A stretch of DNA of 64,000 bases, taken from NCBI GenBank assembly GCA_964371305.1, contig CAYJLA010000004.1:1-64000 (forward strand), given 5' to 3'. Shown in pieces: positions 8,073 through 18,396 of this stretch. The translations under genes were made by a program, and so were the position numbers. Source of the DNA: CAYJLA01 sp964371305 (lineage in GTDB: Bacteria; Bacillota_I; Bacilli_A; RFN20; CAG-826). Each line of letters opens with the position of its first letter. Position 1 is the stretch's first letter. The notes below the pieces were generated by a model. That model saw only the letters and a list, made by a program, of their open reading frames with translations, had not been told where the DNA came from and searched no databases.

Positions 8073-9704
8073 TTACTTTACTCTTTTAGCAGGTGTATAA
8101 ACAAATTTATTTTTTACTTGTTCTTTACGATAATAACCTAAATTGACTAAATTGTCCATAGAAGTTCGTGCTGTTTCATAAACACAATGCATCTTCTTTT
8201 TGTATTGTTGGATAGTATAATATCTACCATACGTACAATGTTTTGAGAAAAATTCAGCTTGTCCTTTTTTCATAAAAGGTTCTTTTTCTAACAAGTGTTC
8301 TTGTAGTTTTAATGCTTCTTTATCGCTTAAGCCTACATCTAAATGGCTGGTATCAATTATATCTTTACTTCTAGGTGTATTTATAACTTTATTGATTATG
8401 ACCTCTTCTTTCTTTGCATTAGAAGGCACTTCTATGATTTTTACCGGTTCAAGTTTATCTTCATGAATTTGATCAATTGAATCTTGATGTATAGTTTCTT
8501 TTGTATCACTAGACGTCTCATTACTAATAATTGGTTCGTCTTTAGTTAATTCAATATGTTCTTCAATTTGAGTGTTTTGTTCGACTAGTTGTTCTACTGA
8601 TTCTTCTATGCTTTCAAGCGGTTCATTAAAGTTAGAATGCTCATGTAATGTCTCGTCATTATAATCAAAGTCATTCGTATTTTCTTTTTCTAATTCTTTA
8701 TGAACTTCTTCAGCGTTATACATCTCTTTCATAGACAAGTTAGCAATCAACTGTTGAGCGCTCGTATTCAATATAATTGAATTAAAGCGAACTTGATACC
8801 TATTAAATGAATATGTTAAGTCGTTTGCCTTCATAGTTTCTTTAACCATCGTTTCATATAAATCATCTTGAAACCATAATTGCTCAAGAGGTAAATAAGA
8901 AAATGGTGATTCTTGCTTTGTTTTTATAAGTAAAGTTTTTATTAAAGCGCAAGACAAGTATTCATTGCATTTATCAAAAGGTTTTAAATAATCCATATAG
9001 AAATGAATAAGAAATATTTTAACTTGTAAACTAGTAGATAAATCATTGTTTATTGTGTTAACAAATACATCCATCAATTCTTCAATTAAGTCTTTTCTAT
9101 TTTCTGGCATTAAGAATAAGCTAGAAGCTTTTCTATGTACTCTATACGATACTTCCTCTTCTTTTTGATTAGTAATAATTGAATAATATTTAAATAGTAC
9201 CTCTTTAGTGATGAGTGTTTCATCGTTTGTGTTTTGATGTATGTATGACAATAAGTTCATGTAATTAAATGCATACATTAAGTTTTCATCCATATGTGGA
9301 TATAACGAGACTTCATCACTTAACATATGGTTAATTGTGTAATCATCAATGTTCAAATTTTTATATGCATTGATCACTTTAATTAATTCTAGTTTTAAAT
9401 TTTTCTTTAATGAGTAAAGGTGTTCATCGTTAGCGCAAATTTGATTTAGATTACTTGAAAAATCAGATAATAAATCTTCGGCTGAGTTAATAGATTCTTT
9501 TACCTTATGCACATAAACAATATGCAAAGGGTCCTTTGCCAATGTTGCAATATCGAATGTTCTTGCAAATGTTTTTCTATATGTAAGTATACTAGACCAT
9601 ATGATATCACTCTTACCTTGAGGTATATTCATCTCGTGAATTACATCTGCTTTGGTACCATACTTTTCTTCTGTAAAACGATAAGTTATATCATTTCCTG
9701 CCAT
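8073..9704 (-). CDS. Degenerate Fic-like protein with C-terminal winged helix
   Basis: 543 aa. Residues about 100-330 are helical and resemble a Fic domain. The segment HFYMDYLKPFDKCNEYLSCA (about 234-253) aligns with the Fic active-site loop HPFxDGNGR. Only Pro, Phe and Asn survive: the catalytic His is Lys, and the Gly-Asn-Gly-Arg phosphate-binding part is Cys-Asn-Glu-Tyr, so AMP transfer is unlikely. Residues about 335-440 are an acidic, low-complexity linker. Residues about 485-540 look like the winged-helix domain that often ends Fic proteins. AGGAGGA lies 8 nt before ATG, and TATAAT (9728-9733) lies 23 nt upstream. It heads the operon with the 87-aa protein and hemW. Confidence in the Fic relationship is moderate. 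Confidence 0.55.
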   Translation of the reverse strand: MAGNDITYRFTEEKYGTKADVIHEMNIPQGKSDIIWSSILTYRKTFARTFDIATLAKDPLHIVYVHKVKESINSAEDLLSDFSSNLNQICANDEHLYSLKKNLKLELIKVINAYKNLNIDDYTINHMLSDEVSLYPHMDENLMYAFNYMNLLSYIHQNTNDETLITKEVLFKYYSIITNQKEEEVSYRVHRKASSLFLMPENRKDLIEELMDVFVNTINNDLSTSLQVKIFLIHFYMDYLKPFDKCNEYLSCALIKTLLIKTKQESPFSYLPLEQLWFQDDLYETMVKETMKANDLTYSFNRYQVRFNSIILNTSAQQLIANLSMKEMYNAEEVHKELEKENTNDFDYNDETLHEHSNFNEPLESIEESVEQLVEQNTQIEEHIELTKDEPIISNETSSDTKETIHQDSIDQIHEDKLEPVKIIEVPSNAKKEEVIINKVINTPRSKDIIDTSHLDVGLSDKEALKLQEHLLEKEPFMKKGQAEFFSKHCTYGRYYTIQQYKKKMHCVYETARTSMDNLVNLGYYRKEQVKNKFVYTPAKRVK

Positions 9705-9782
9705 AACTATATCCTCCTGTTTTCTAGATTATAACATACTAAAATGTATATGAAAACTAAAAAACTACTAATTTTATACTAT

Positions 9783-11591
9783 CTATTCATCGTCAATAGC
9801 AAGAACAGACATAAACGCTTCTTGTGGCACTTCAACACTACCAATTTGTTTCATGCGCTTCTTACCTTCTTTTTGTTTTTCTAATAACTTCTTCTTACGA
9901 GAAATGTCCCCACCATAACACTTAGCTAATACGTCTTTACGCATTGCTTTAATATCAGTACGTGCAATAATCTTTCCGTTAATTGCAGCTTGAATAGGTA
10001 TTTCGAATTGCTGTTTTGGAATAATATTTTTTAACCTTCTTGTCATCGCATTACCACGATTATAGGCGTTTGGCTTAAATACAATCGAACTTAAAGCATC
10101 GATTTTCTCACCGTTTAACAATATATCCATCTTTACAAGATTTGAGGATTTATAATCACTATATTCATAATCCAATGATGCATATCCCTTTGTATAACTC
10201 TTCAACTTATCGAAAAAATTGTAAATAATTTCTGAAAGAGGAACATCATATGTGATAATAACTCTAGTATCATCAAAATATTCTAAATCCAAATATACTC
10301 CGCGTCTTTCTTGGCATAGTTCCATAATAGGGCCAATATATTCTTGTGGCGCCATAATTTTAGCCTTTACGAATGGTTCATGAACTTCCTTTATCAACAC
10401 GACATCTGGCATTTCGTTAGGATTATCAAGCATTATTACTTCTCCTGAGTATAGTACAACTTTATAAATGACGCTAGGAGCCGTTAAAATAAGATTTAAG
10501 CCGTATTCTCTTTCAAGACGTTCCTGAATAACATCCATGTGTAAAAGTCCCAAAAAACCGCATCTAAAGCCGAAACCTAATGCTTGAGATGTCTCAATGT
10601 CATAAACAAGCGAAGAATCATTTAATGCAAGTTTTTCTAATGCCTCTTTCAAATCTTGATATTTTTTAGAATCTACTGGGTATAGACCACAGTAAACCAT
10701 TGGGTTCATTTTACGATATCCAGGAAGAGCTTCTGGTGCTTTATTGTCTTTGAGTGTAATGGTATCTCCAGGGAAAACATCTTTAATATCTTTTATTTGT
10801 GCACATAAATAACCAACTTCTCCTGCTTTTAGGCTACCAGTTCTTAATTCTTTAGGCGTTCTAATACCCAATTCAGTTACTAGATACTCCTTAGAAGAGG
10901 CCATCAAAAACACAGTATCACCTTCTTTTATTTCACCATCAACAACTCTAATCATTACAACAACGCCACGATAAGCATCATAGTAAGAATCAAAGATTAG
11001 CGCCTTCAATGGCTTATTGATATCACCTGTTGGATGAGGAACAAGAGCAACGATCGCTCTTAATACATCTTCTATTCCGAAACCTGTTTTGGCTGAAACA
11101 AGTAATGGATTATCACAGTTAATACCAATTCTTTTTGTAATTTCTTGTGCGACATAGTCCACCATCGCACTAGGTAAATCGATTTTGTTAATAACAGGAA
11201 CAATCTCTAAATCATTATCGATCGCTAAATATACGTTGGCCAAAGTTTGTGCTTCAACTCCTTGAGTAGCATCAACAACAAGCAATGCGCCTTCACATGC
11301 AGCAAGAGATCTCGATACTTCATAAGTAAAATCAACATGTCCAGGAGTGTCAATTAAATTAAAAATATACTCTTCACCATCCTCAGCTAAGTAAGTTAAA
11401 GTACAAGCATTGAGTTTTATTGTAATTCCTCTTTCTCTTTCTAAATCCATTGAATCAAGTATCTGATTTTTCATTAATCGTTTTTCAATAGAATCGGTAG
11501 CTTCTAATATACGGTCTGCAAGCGTAGACTTGCCGTGGTCAATATGCGCTATTATTGAGAAGTTTCTAATATTCTTTGGATTATATTTCAT
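9783..11591 (-). CDS. lepA: Translation factor EF4 (LepA)
   Basis: 602 aa, the normal LepA length. The GTPase has G1 AHIDHGKST (15-23), the RGITI switch (about 54-58), DTPGH (81-85) and NKID. LepA-specific features follow: the [16 protein letters not shown] segment, and a C-terminal domain with [17 protein letters not shown] and [22 protein letters not shown]. LepA binds ribosomes and acts in translation or 30S assembly under stress. The position between the holA/rpsT region and hemW matches B. subtilis. No clear Shine-Dalgarno is present; a TAAAAT box (11601-11606) lies 9 nt before ATG, so the transcript may have almost no leader. Confidence 0.97.
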   Translation of the reverse strand: MKYNPKNIRNFSIIAHIDHGKSTLADRILEATDSIEKRLMKNQILDSMDLERERGITIKLNACTLTYLAEDGEEYIFNLIDTPGHVDFTYEVSRSLAACEGALLVVDATQGVEAQTLANVYLAIDNDLEIVPVINKIDLPSAMVDYVAQEITKRIGINCDNPLLVSAKTGFGIEDVLRAIVALVPHPTGDINKPLKALIFDSYYDAYRGVVVMIRVVDGEIKEGDTVFLMASSKEYLVTELGIRTPKELRTGSLKAGEVGYLCAQIKDIKDVFPGDTITLKDNKAPEALPGYRKMNPMVYCGLYPVDSKKYQDLKEALEKLALNDSSLVYDIETSQALGFGFRCGFLGLLHMDVIQERLEREYGLNLILTAPSVIYKVVLYSGEVIMLDNPNEMPDVVLIKEVHEPFVKAKIMAPQEYIGPIMELCQERRGVYLDLEYFDDTRVIITYDVPLSEIIYNFFDKLKSYTKGYASLDYEYSDYKSSNLVKMDILLNGEKIDALSSIVFKPNAYNRGNAMTRRLKNIIPKQQFEIPIQAAINGKIIARTDIKAMRKDVLAKCYGGDISRKKKLLEKQKEGKKRMKQIGSVEVPQEAFMSVLAIDDE

Positions 11592-11616
11592 ACTTTACTT
11601 ATTTTACATAAAATAA

Positions 11617-13962
11617 CTATGTTTTCCAAAATGATTTTAAATTATCTTTAATTTCTTCAGGAGAAAGTACTACATCATAATGTCTCCATTCGTGCTTAAA
11701 AAGTGATGTATAAGCACTTGAAAGGTACCTATCATCTATCAAAAGCGCTGCACCGCGGTCGTTTTCGGTTCTTATTAATCTACCTACTGATTGCATAATT
11801 TTATTTAAACCTGGATTGGTGTACGCATATTCATATCCTACTCTCGGTTCAATTTTCTCATCATAATAAGTTTTAATTAGTTCATTCTCAAAAGATAATG
11901 AAGGGAGTCCAACTCCCACTATAACAACACCAATTAGTCTATCCTCTACTAAATCTATGCCTTCTGAAAAACTGCCTCCCATAACTGCAATACATATTGT
12001 TGTTTTTTTAGGGTTATACTCAAATGAAGCAAGGATAATTTGTTTATCAATATCGGTCATGTCTTTACTTTGTATGAATACACTGTAATTTTTTTCACCA
12101 TCGAAATAACTTCTTAACGCATCTAAATATTCGAAAGAAGGAACATAAACAAAATAATTCCCGATCTTCTCTGAGATGAATGATTCTACCATATCTGATA
12201 CTTTTTCATAAGATGCGTTTCTATTCTTGTATTTTATCGAAACATTCGGTGCAATCATGAGTTTGAGTTGGTCAGCACTGAAAGGAGAATTCAATAATAA
12301 ATATGGTGCTTGGCTTGGTTTATTACACATTGACGATATGTAATAATCTATGGGAGATAACGTTGCTGAAAAGAAACAAATAGAATTAACGAGACTTGTT
12401 GCATAACTAATTTGTTCACTAGGATCTAAATTAACTATACTAATTTTTATATCATCGTTAGATTTCTTTAGATGTAAGATTGAGTTATTATTCAACTCTT
12501 CGTGTAACGTCAAAAATTTATATATAGACATAGAAAAATCATCCATTGAACTATTCATAAAACTAGAGTAATTACTTTTAATTTTTTTGAATATATCTTG
12601 AATCTTGACTAGTGCCTTCATTAACTTCTCATCAAGTATATCCAGTACATAATCGCCATCATTCAATGTGTTTTTTAATTCCGTAAAATACTTCTTCAGT
12701 GAATTGAATGGAGTATGTATTTTCTTATCATCTATACTCTTAACTATGTTAAATACTACTAAAAAATTACTAAATATTAACTTTTCTGAATAATTACTTC
12801 TTGATCTATCAATTAAATTGTGAGCTTCATCTACTAAGACAATATGGTTTTTAGAAACCGATCCTGTGAAGTGTCTTTGAAACCTTGCAAACGGACAAAA
12901 GAAATAATTATAGTCGCATATAACGACATCTGCTACTGATGAGATATCTAGCGATAACTCAAATGGACACATCATATTTTCTTGTGCTAAAGAAATTAAT
13001 TCATTATGCCCAATTGGTTCATTACGTTTAACAACATTTTTTATTACATCATTTAGCTTTGTGTAGTAATCTTTAGCGTATGGGCAATCATCAGGATTAC
13101 ACAGCTTTTTCCCATTTAGACACATTTTATCTTTTGCTTTAATCGTTATAGCAATGTTTTTTAATCCATTGTTGTGCATTATATTTATTGAATTTATTGC
13201 ACTTTCTTGCCCACTATTCTTAGCAGTCAGGTAAAATATCTTGGCACTGCTGTTAGTAGTTTTTAAATATTTGATACTCGGAAATAATGTGGATATAGTT
13301 TTACCAATACCTGTTGGAGCTTCGACAAACAAAGTGCCGCCCTCTTTACAAGTAGAGTATACATATTTTGCAAGATCATACTGCCCTTCTCTATAAGTTC
13401 CATGCGGAAACTTCAAAGCATCAATGGTTTTGTTTCTAGTTTTAATTCTTTTACTAACGAGTTTATCGAATTGTATATACGATTCAAAAACTTGTTCAAC
13501 ATCAGCTTGTAAAGTTGTTATATCTAAACAGTAGTCATATTCTTTCGTTTCATTGCTTATTTGAGATATGTAAACTAATTTAATCCTTATGTTTGCCAAC
13601 TTATGATTCAATGCATAAATCAAAGCATAAATTTTAGCTTGAGATAGATGCCATAATTCATTTTGAATATGAAACTCAACTAGATTGCCGACTGTCGACT
13701 TAATTTCGGTTATGGTAATTTCCTTATCTATTGTAAGACCATCAGCTATTCCATCTATGTTAAAAACATAATTTTTATATTCAAAAGTACGACGCAATGG
13801 ATATTCAGAATAGTAGTTATGAGGCTGCTTAGACTGATACAATGAATGAATCTTCGTTCCCTCTTTCATAGTTTGATTATTAAATATTCTATTATCGATA
13901 TGCCCGGAACGTAGAAAAAAGTCTATTAAACTATGTACAGATATATTGATTATTTTAGACAT
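11617..13962 (-). CDS. DinG/XPD-like helicase with N-terminal PD-(D/E)XK nuclease domain
   Basis: 781 aa. Residues 1 to about 170 look like a Cas4/RecB-type nuclease: Asp70 in FNIDG, then E86-I-K88. After this come a superfamily 2 helicase with Walker A APTGIGKT (215-222), four cysteines for an Fe-S cluster (281, 288, 293, 332), DEAH (378-381), and C-terminal motifs SATLSPID, GGSFSEGIDL and QSVGRLIRT. It would be a 5'-3' DNA helicase tied to a nuclease, probably for repair of branched or damaged DNA. It starts 1 nt after the fmt stop, with no ribosome site, so translation is coupled to fmt. Length and motifs are complete. Confidence 0.85.
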   Translation of the reverse strand: MSKIINISVHSLIDFFLRSGHIDNRIFNNQTMKEGTKIHSLYQSKQPHNYYSEYPLRRTFEYKNYVFNIDGIADGLTIDKEITITEIKSTVGNLVEFHIQNELWHLSQAKIYALIYALNHKLANIRIKLVYISQISNETKEYDYCLDITTLQADVEQVFESYIQFDKLVSKRIKTRNKTIDALKFPHGTYREGQYDLAKYVYSTCKEGGTLFVEAPTGIGKTISTLFPSIKYLKTTNSSAKIFYLTAKNSGQESAINSINIMHNNGLKNIAITIKAKDKMCLNGKKLCNPDDCPYAKDYYTKLNDVIKNVVKRNEPIGHNELISLAQENMMCPFELSLDISSVADVVICDYNYFFCPFARFQRHFTGSVSKNHIVLVDEAHNLIDRSRSNYSEKLIFSNFLVVFNIVKSIDDKKIHTPFNSLKKYFTELKNTLNDGDYVLDILDEKLMKALVKIQDIFKKIKSNYSSFMNSSMDDFSMSIYKFLTLHEELNNNSILHLKKSNDDIKISIVNLDPSEQISYATSLVNSICFFSATLSPIDYYISSMCNKPSQAPYLLLNSPFSADQLKLMIAPNVSIKYKNRNASYEKVSDMVESFISEKIGNYFVYVPSFEYLDALRSYFDGEKNYSVFIQSKDMTDIDKQIILASFEYNPKKTTICIAVMGGSFSEGIDLVEDRLIGVVIVGVGLPSLSFENELIKTYYDEKIEPRVGYEYAYTNPGLNKIMQSVGRLIRTENDRGAALLIDDRYLSSAYTSLFKHEWRHYDVVLSPEEIKDNLKSFWKT

Positions 13963-13963
13963 T

Positions 13964-14962
13964 TTATTTTAAAACGGAACCCAAAAGATTTTGTCTCCCA
14001 TTAGCAAATGATTTCCAATCACTTATAGACTTACCTTCTAATTGTAATGTCTTGATGACTACAAATCCATCCTTAGCAACATACTTTATTCCACCATTAG
14101 TACTTACTATTTCACCAATGTTTCTATTATCGTGATTGACCACTTCATAAGTTGCACTTAATATTTTTAGCTTTTTCTCATCTAAAAAAACATATGCACC
14201 TGGGTTAGAAGATAATCCTCTGATGATGTTAAATTGTTTATATGAATCATTTGCCAGATCTAGTTTTTCTTCTTCTTTTGTAATTTTTGGCGCCATCGTT
14301 ATATTTAATTCATTTTGTTTTTCACCACTTATGAGATTATTCAAAAATAGATCCAACGCTTCATCAACTATTTGTTTAGATGCATCAATCACTTTGATTA
14401 AAAGAGAATCAAAATTATCTTCTTCTTTTATATCGAATGTAGATGTAACGTAAACTTTTCCAGCATCCATTTCATTAGTCATTTCCATTAAACATACACC
14501 GCTTCTATCATCACCGTTCATTATCGCTCTTTGAATAGGGGCAGCACCTCTATATTTAGGTAATAAAGATGCATGAAAATTGATGCAACCTAAGTTAGGG
14601 ATGTCTAAAAGTTCTTGTGGGACTATTTGTCCATATGCAAAAGTAATTATTACATCAGGACATAACTCTTTAATGAACTCATAGTCTAATCTAATTTTTT
14701 TTGGTTGAAAGACTGGGATATTGTATTTAATTGCTATTTCCTTTGTAGGAACATGCTTTATAACGTTTTTTCTGCCAACAGGTTTATCTTCTTGTGCAAT
14801 TAACGCCACTACATTGTAATTATTTATCACAAGATATTCTAGCAAAGACGCACTGTGAGCAGGAGTGCCCATATAAATGATCCTTTTATCTTTTGCAATA
14901 TTGCTAATATGAGCGAGAGGTACATCTTTTGTATATAAGTTATTTTGAATCGTTAATTTCAT
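13964..14962 (-). CDS. fmt: Methionyl-tRNA formyltransferase
   Basis: 332 aa. It formylates initiator Met-tRNA using 10-formyl-THF. Family motifs are present: RIIYMGTP (27-34), ITFAYGQIVP, INFHASLLPKYRGAAPI (about 127-143) and MDAGKV. The usual protein begins about 25 residues later, at the Ile/Val-Met-Gly-Thr-Pro strand, so this one carries an N-terminal extension of about 25 residues; no better start was seen downstream. A TATAAT lies about 19 nt before ATG, with only a weak GAG as a ribosome site. It heads a two-gene unit with the nuclease-helicase. In Bacillus fmt lies elsewhere, with def and priA. Confidence 0.93.
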   Translation of the reverse strand: MKLTIQNNLYTKDVPLAHISNIAKDKRIIYMGTPAHSASLLEYLVINNYNVVALIAQEDKPVGRKNVIKHVPTKEIAIKYNIPVFQPKKIRLDYEFIKELCPDVIITFAYGQIVPQELLDIPNLGCINFHASLLPKYRGAAPIQRAIMNGDDRSGVCLMEMTNEMDAGKVYVTSTFDIKEEDNFDSLLIKVIDASKQIVDEALDLFLNNLISGEKQNELNITMAPKITKEEEKLDLANDSYKQFNIIRGLSSNPGAYVFLDEKKLKILSATYEVVNHDNRNIGEIVSTNGGIKYVAKDGFVVIKTLQLEGKSISDWKSFANGRQNLLGSVLK

Positions 14963-15149
14963 ATATTTATCTCTAATAGTATTATACTAGAAACTATCTA
15001 TTTTGAGTATGTATATTTTGCTTAAAAAACGTTGTAGTTATAATAATAATTATACATATACAAAGATATACAGCATCTTTTCATTTTTTATGTTGTATTT
15101 TTGATAATATTTTGATATATTAAATAAGAGATTAAAAGAGGTATACAAG

Positions 15150-15416
15150 ATGGCACAAATCAAATCACAAATTAAACGCATTAGAACTAATGAAGAAGCA
15201 AGACAAAGAAATGCAAGTGCAAAAAGCAGAGTACGCACTCAAGTTAAAAAAGTACGTGCAGCAGCAGCCGCTAAAAATCTTGAACTCGCTAGAACTGAAT
15301 TAGAAGTAGCATATAAATACATTGATAAAAATGTTTCAAGCGGCGTATACAAGAAAAATACAGCAGCTAGAAAAAAATCTGATTTAGCAAAATTAGTTAA
15401 TGGATTAGCTGAATAA
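15150..15416 (+). CDS. rpsT: 30S ribosomal protein S20
   Basis: 88 aa, very basic and helical, with the typical MAQIKSQIKRIRTNEEARQRN start and Ala-rich core. It binds 16S rRNA early in 30S assembly. AGAGG lies 9 nt before ATG. As in Bacillus, it is encoded opposite to holA; here the two stop codons touch (TAA followed directly by TTA), leaving no space for a separate terminator. Confidence 0.97.
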   Translation: MAQIKSQIKRIRTNEEARQRNASAKSRVRTQVKKVRAAAAAKNLELARTELEVAYKYIDKNVSSGVYKKNTAARKKSDLAKLVNGLAE

Positions 15417-16370
15417 TTAAAAATTAATTATAAATAATTCAAATGCAACAAAGCGGTCGACAAGGCCGCTTTTAATTTGTAAATCTAATTTGTAAAGCTT
15501 TTCAAAAATGCTTGAAAGATCATTCAATGAGAACTTACCACTATTTCTTAAAGTAATATCAACTCGTGTGTTTTTTGTTTTTAATTCATTTGCAATTTGC
15601 GTTGAACTCATTCCAATCTTAGAAAGAAATTTAGCTTGATAAACAAATCTAAATGCGTTGCCTATCAACGAAATAAGCGTTATTGGTTCAACATTAGCAA
15701 CTCTTAAATCGTTAAATATGATTAAGGCTTGTTTATTATCTCTTTTTAACAATGCATTAGTTAATTGAAAAACATTTTCTTCTAAAGGTTTTTTAACTAA
15801 TATTTTTACATCCTCTATTTTAATATTTTTGCTATATAAAGTAAGTTTATCAATTTCATTTATTCCTCTTGAAACGTCATTTGTGGTTCTAGAAGCTAGT
15901 TCAATAAGAGCATCATTTGATATTTCTGAGCCTCTTTTTTTTACTAATATATGAACGGCCTTCTCCCAGTCCTTTCCGGTTAAATTTGCAGTCAAAGTAT
16001 GTATTTCACCACACTTTTCAATAAGTGTGTATATTTTTGACTTCGTATCAACGTTGTTACAATTGACGCTAATGATTAGATCATTAACGTCGTGTTGATT
16101 GTTAATGTAATCGATTAATAAATCAGTATTGTATTGCCCTTTTACTTTTGCATCTTTATCTAAAAATATGCAATCACTAGCAATCACTATTTTTTTATCG
16201 AGTGTTAAAGAATTTGAATTCACCTCGAAAACTATTTCTTCTATTGAAGACTCACTAGCATCTATTTTTATGCAATTAAAGTCATCAGCTATACCAATTG
16301 AATCTTTAACAATTTTACCAATTTGTTTGACTCTATAAGATGGTTCTGATGAATACAATAAATAAATCAT
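15417..16370 (-). CDS. holA: DNA polymerase III delta subunit
   Basis: About 317 aa from ATG at 16368-16370. The protein begins MIYLLYSSEPSYRVKQI, as HolA proteins do, and has the AAA-like fold with a C-terminal three-helix collar domain (KPLEENVFQLTNALLKRDN..., LISLIGNAFRFVYQAKFL). Delta opens the sliding clamp during loading. An in-frame GTG 24 nt upstream would overlap the end of comEC; I prefer the ATG 7 nt after the comEC stop because it gives the usual N-terminus. Neither has a clear ribosome site. Last gene of the comEA-comEC-holA operon. Confidence 0.93.
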   Translation of the reverse strand: MIYLLYSSEPSYRVKQIGKIVKDSIGIADDFNCIKIDASESSIEEIVFEVNSNSLTLDKKIVIASDCIFLDKDAKVKGQYNTDLLIDYINNQHDVNDLIISVNCNNVDTKSKIYTLIEKCGEIHTLTANLTGKDWEKAVHILVKKRGSEISNDALIELASRTTNDVSRGINEIDKLTLYSKNIKIEDVKILVKKPLEENVFQLTNALLKRDNKQALIIFNDLRVANVEPITLISLIGNAFRFVYQAKFLSKIGMSSTQIANELKTKNTRVDITLRNSGKFSLNDLSSIFEKLYKLDLQIKSGLVDRFVAFELFIINF

Positions 16371-16377
16371 ATTATCA

Positions 16378-18396
16378 TTATAATTTATTAGCACTAAAAC
16401 TTGTATAAGTAATTGTTCCTTCTTTATCAGTTCTACGTATTTTTATATTATTCTCATTTAACAGATTGATAACTTCACTGTGTGGATGACCATACGAATT
16501 TTGTCCAGAACTAATTACTGCTTCAACTGGTGATGTGCGTTTTAAAAATTCTAACGAAGTAGATGTATTTGATCCATGATGCCCTACTTTTAAAACATCA
16601 CACTCTAGATCTACAGAAGAATATATCAAATCTTCTTCAACTTTTTTATCTATGTCGCCTGTTAGTAGAAACTTTTTTCCTAATATATTTATATTAAACA
16701 CAAATGAGTTTTTATTATCATCATTATAATTAATTCTATTCAAGTTATTAAACATTATGCCATTTATTACAACAGGTTCAAGAAGAGTATTCTGATATAC
16801 ACGTTTAACATTGAAATTAGATACTAGCTCGGAAAGAGCACCATTATGATCGTAATCATTATGAGTAATGAATATTGCATCTATGTTATAAATTTTACGC
16901 TTTTTAAAATATGGCATTAAAACATCATTAGCAATATCTTTATACAAATTTCCGCCCGTATCAATCAAAATATGAGTCATTCCTTTTTCAATTAAAACGC
17001 AATCACCCTGTCCTACATTTATAAAACTAATAGCTTCACTATTTAATACACTATTCCATGGAATTATTTGTAATCCAATAGAAAACATTAGTACAAAACA
17101 CCAGATCTTTACTAGTCTAAAGTATTGTATTTGTATAAGATGTAAACAAACCACGAATATTAAATAATATATTAAAATATGAACTTCGTGAATGAAACCG
17201 GCATATAAAATAATATTAAAAGTTGAAAGAATGGCGCCATATTCAAACAAGATATTAACAAGTGTATTCATTAAACCATTTATTGGTAAAAAATAAAGAT
17301 TAGCAACTGATAACGAAAACATAATTGCGTTTACAGGTATAATTAATTGGTTAAATATAATTCCTAGTACTGAAAGTTCATTCGATGTAGTTACTGATAT
17401 TGGAAGAAAAAATAGATATATTAATGCTGCACTTTTTAAGTATCTTGTGCTTCGCTTTCCATTATATATGCTGACATTCATAAATAAATACAAGTAAGAT
17501 ACTAAAATACCTAAATAAAAACCCATTTGTTTTAAAATAAATGGATTACATATTCCAATCACGATATATATAAGTGTAGTAAATTGAGTTTGATCATATT
17601 TATCGTTTAATTTGTACTTATTAAATAGATACGCTGTTTTAGAAATGAATATTCGAAAAACACTTACTTTTGCAATACCAAATAAGAAAAACCAAGAAAA
17701 GAATATATAAGTAAATGTATATGACTTCTTTTCGCTGAACTTCAATAAAACTATTTTGTAAATAAATGTAAACAACATGTTTATGAAAACTCCACTAGAG
17801 GAAAATAAGAAAATTACATTTAATTCATCTGCAATGCCTATGATACTTGAATCATAGTCTTTATCACCAAACAATATGCTATTTACAAATGCTTTCGTTT
17901 CCTCTTGGTAACCTGCTAAAAAACTTTTCTTATATTTGTTTAATTCAAGAAGATTATCAAACACATATTCTTGTTTATAGATCATCAATTCGTAATAAAT
18001 ACCAAGATTATTTAGGTACGCTGAGAAGTCAAAATCGCTTTCTAAAACATTAAAATCATGATGTTCTTTTCTGCCATGAATTCTTAATACATCGCCTACT
18101 TCTTTATCAGTTTCTTTCTCGTATACATAAAATTTCTCTCCAAAATTACTACCTATAAAGTAGTTATTCGATACATCAATGACTAATATTTCGTATGTTC
18201 CTTCCTTAGGGGTAAAGTCAAACCTTATCGAAGTAATGACAAGTAGCGATAAACCAAGGGTAAATGCAATCATTAAACACTTTCTGTTTTTATATAGTCG
18301 AGTTCCTATTAAAAACAGTCCACATAAACAAATAAGTGGACTGTTCAATAAATTTACGCACAGTAAAATGGATAGAAAAACATATATAACGTTCAT
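16378..18396 (-). CDS. comEC: ComEC/Rec2 DNA uptake channel
   Basis: 672 aa. It has membrane helices at the N-terminus, an OB-like exposed domain (about 60-150), the Competence multi-pass domain, and a C-terminal metallo-beta-lactamase domain starting at SFINVGQGDCVLIEKG with ITHNDYDHNGAL and KVGHHGSNTS. It would move single-stranded DNA across the membrane. The ATG overlaps the comEA stop (ATGA). comEB, which sits between the two in B. subtilis, is absent. All the main motifs are intact, so competence or DNA scavenging is plausible, but no pilus or comF genes are visible here. Confidence 0.93.
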   Translation of the reverse strand: MNVIYVFLSILLCVNLLNSPLICLCGLFLIGTRLYKNRKCLMIAFTLGLSLLVITSIRFDFTPKEGTYEILVIDVSNNYFIGSNFGEKFYVYEKETDKEVGDVLRIHGRKEHHDFNVLESDFDFSAYLNNLGIYYELMIYKQEYVFDNLLELNKYKKSFLAGYQEETKAFVNSILFGDKDYDSSIIGIADELNVIFLFSSSGVFINMLFTFIYKIVLLKFSEKKSYTFTYIFFSWFFLFGIAKVSVFRIFISKTAYLFNKYKLNDKYDQTQFTTLIYIVIGICNPFILKQMGFYLGILVSYLYLFMNVSIYNGKRSTRYLKSAALIYLFFLPISVTTSNELSVLGIIFNQLIIPVNAIMFSLSVANLYFLPINGLMNTLVNILFEYGAILSTFNIILYAGFIHEVHILIYYLIFVVCLHLIQIQYFRLVKIWCFVLMFSIGLQIIPWNSVLNSEAISFINVGQGDCVLIEKGMTHILIDTGGNLYKDIANDVLMPYFKKRKIYNIDAIFITHNDYDHNGALSELVSNFNVKRVYQNTLLEPVVINGIMFNNLNRINYNDDNKNSFVFNINILGKKFLLTGDIDKKVEEDLIYSSVDLECDVLKVGHHGSNTSTSLEFLKRTSPVEAVISSGQNSYGHPHSEVINLLNENNIKIRRTDKEGTITYTSFSANKL

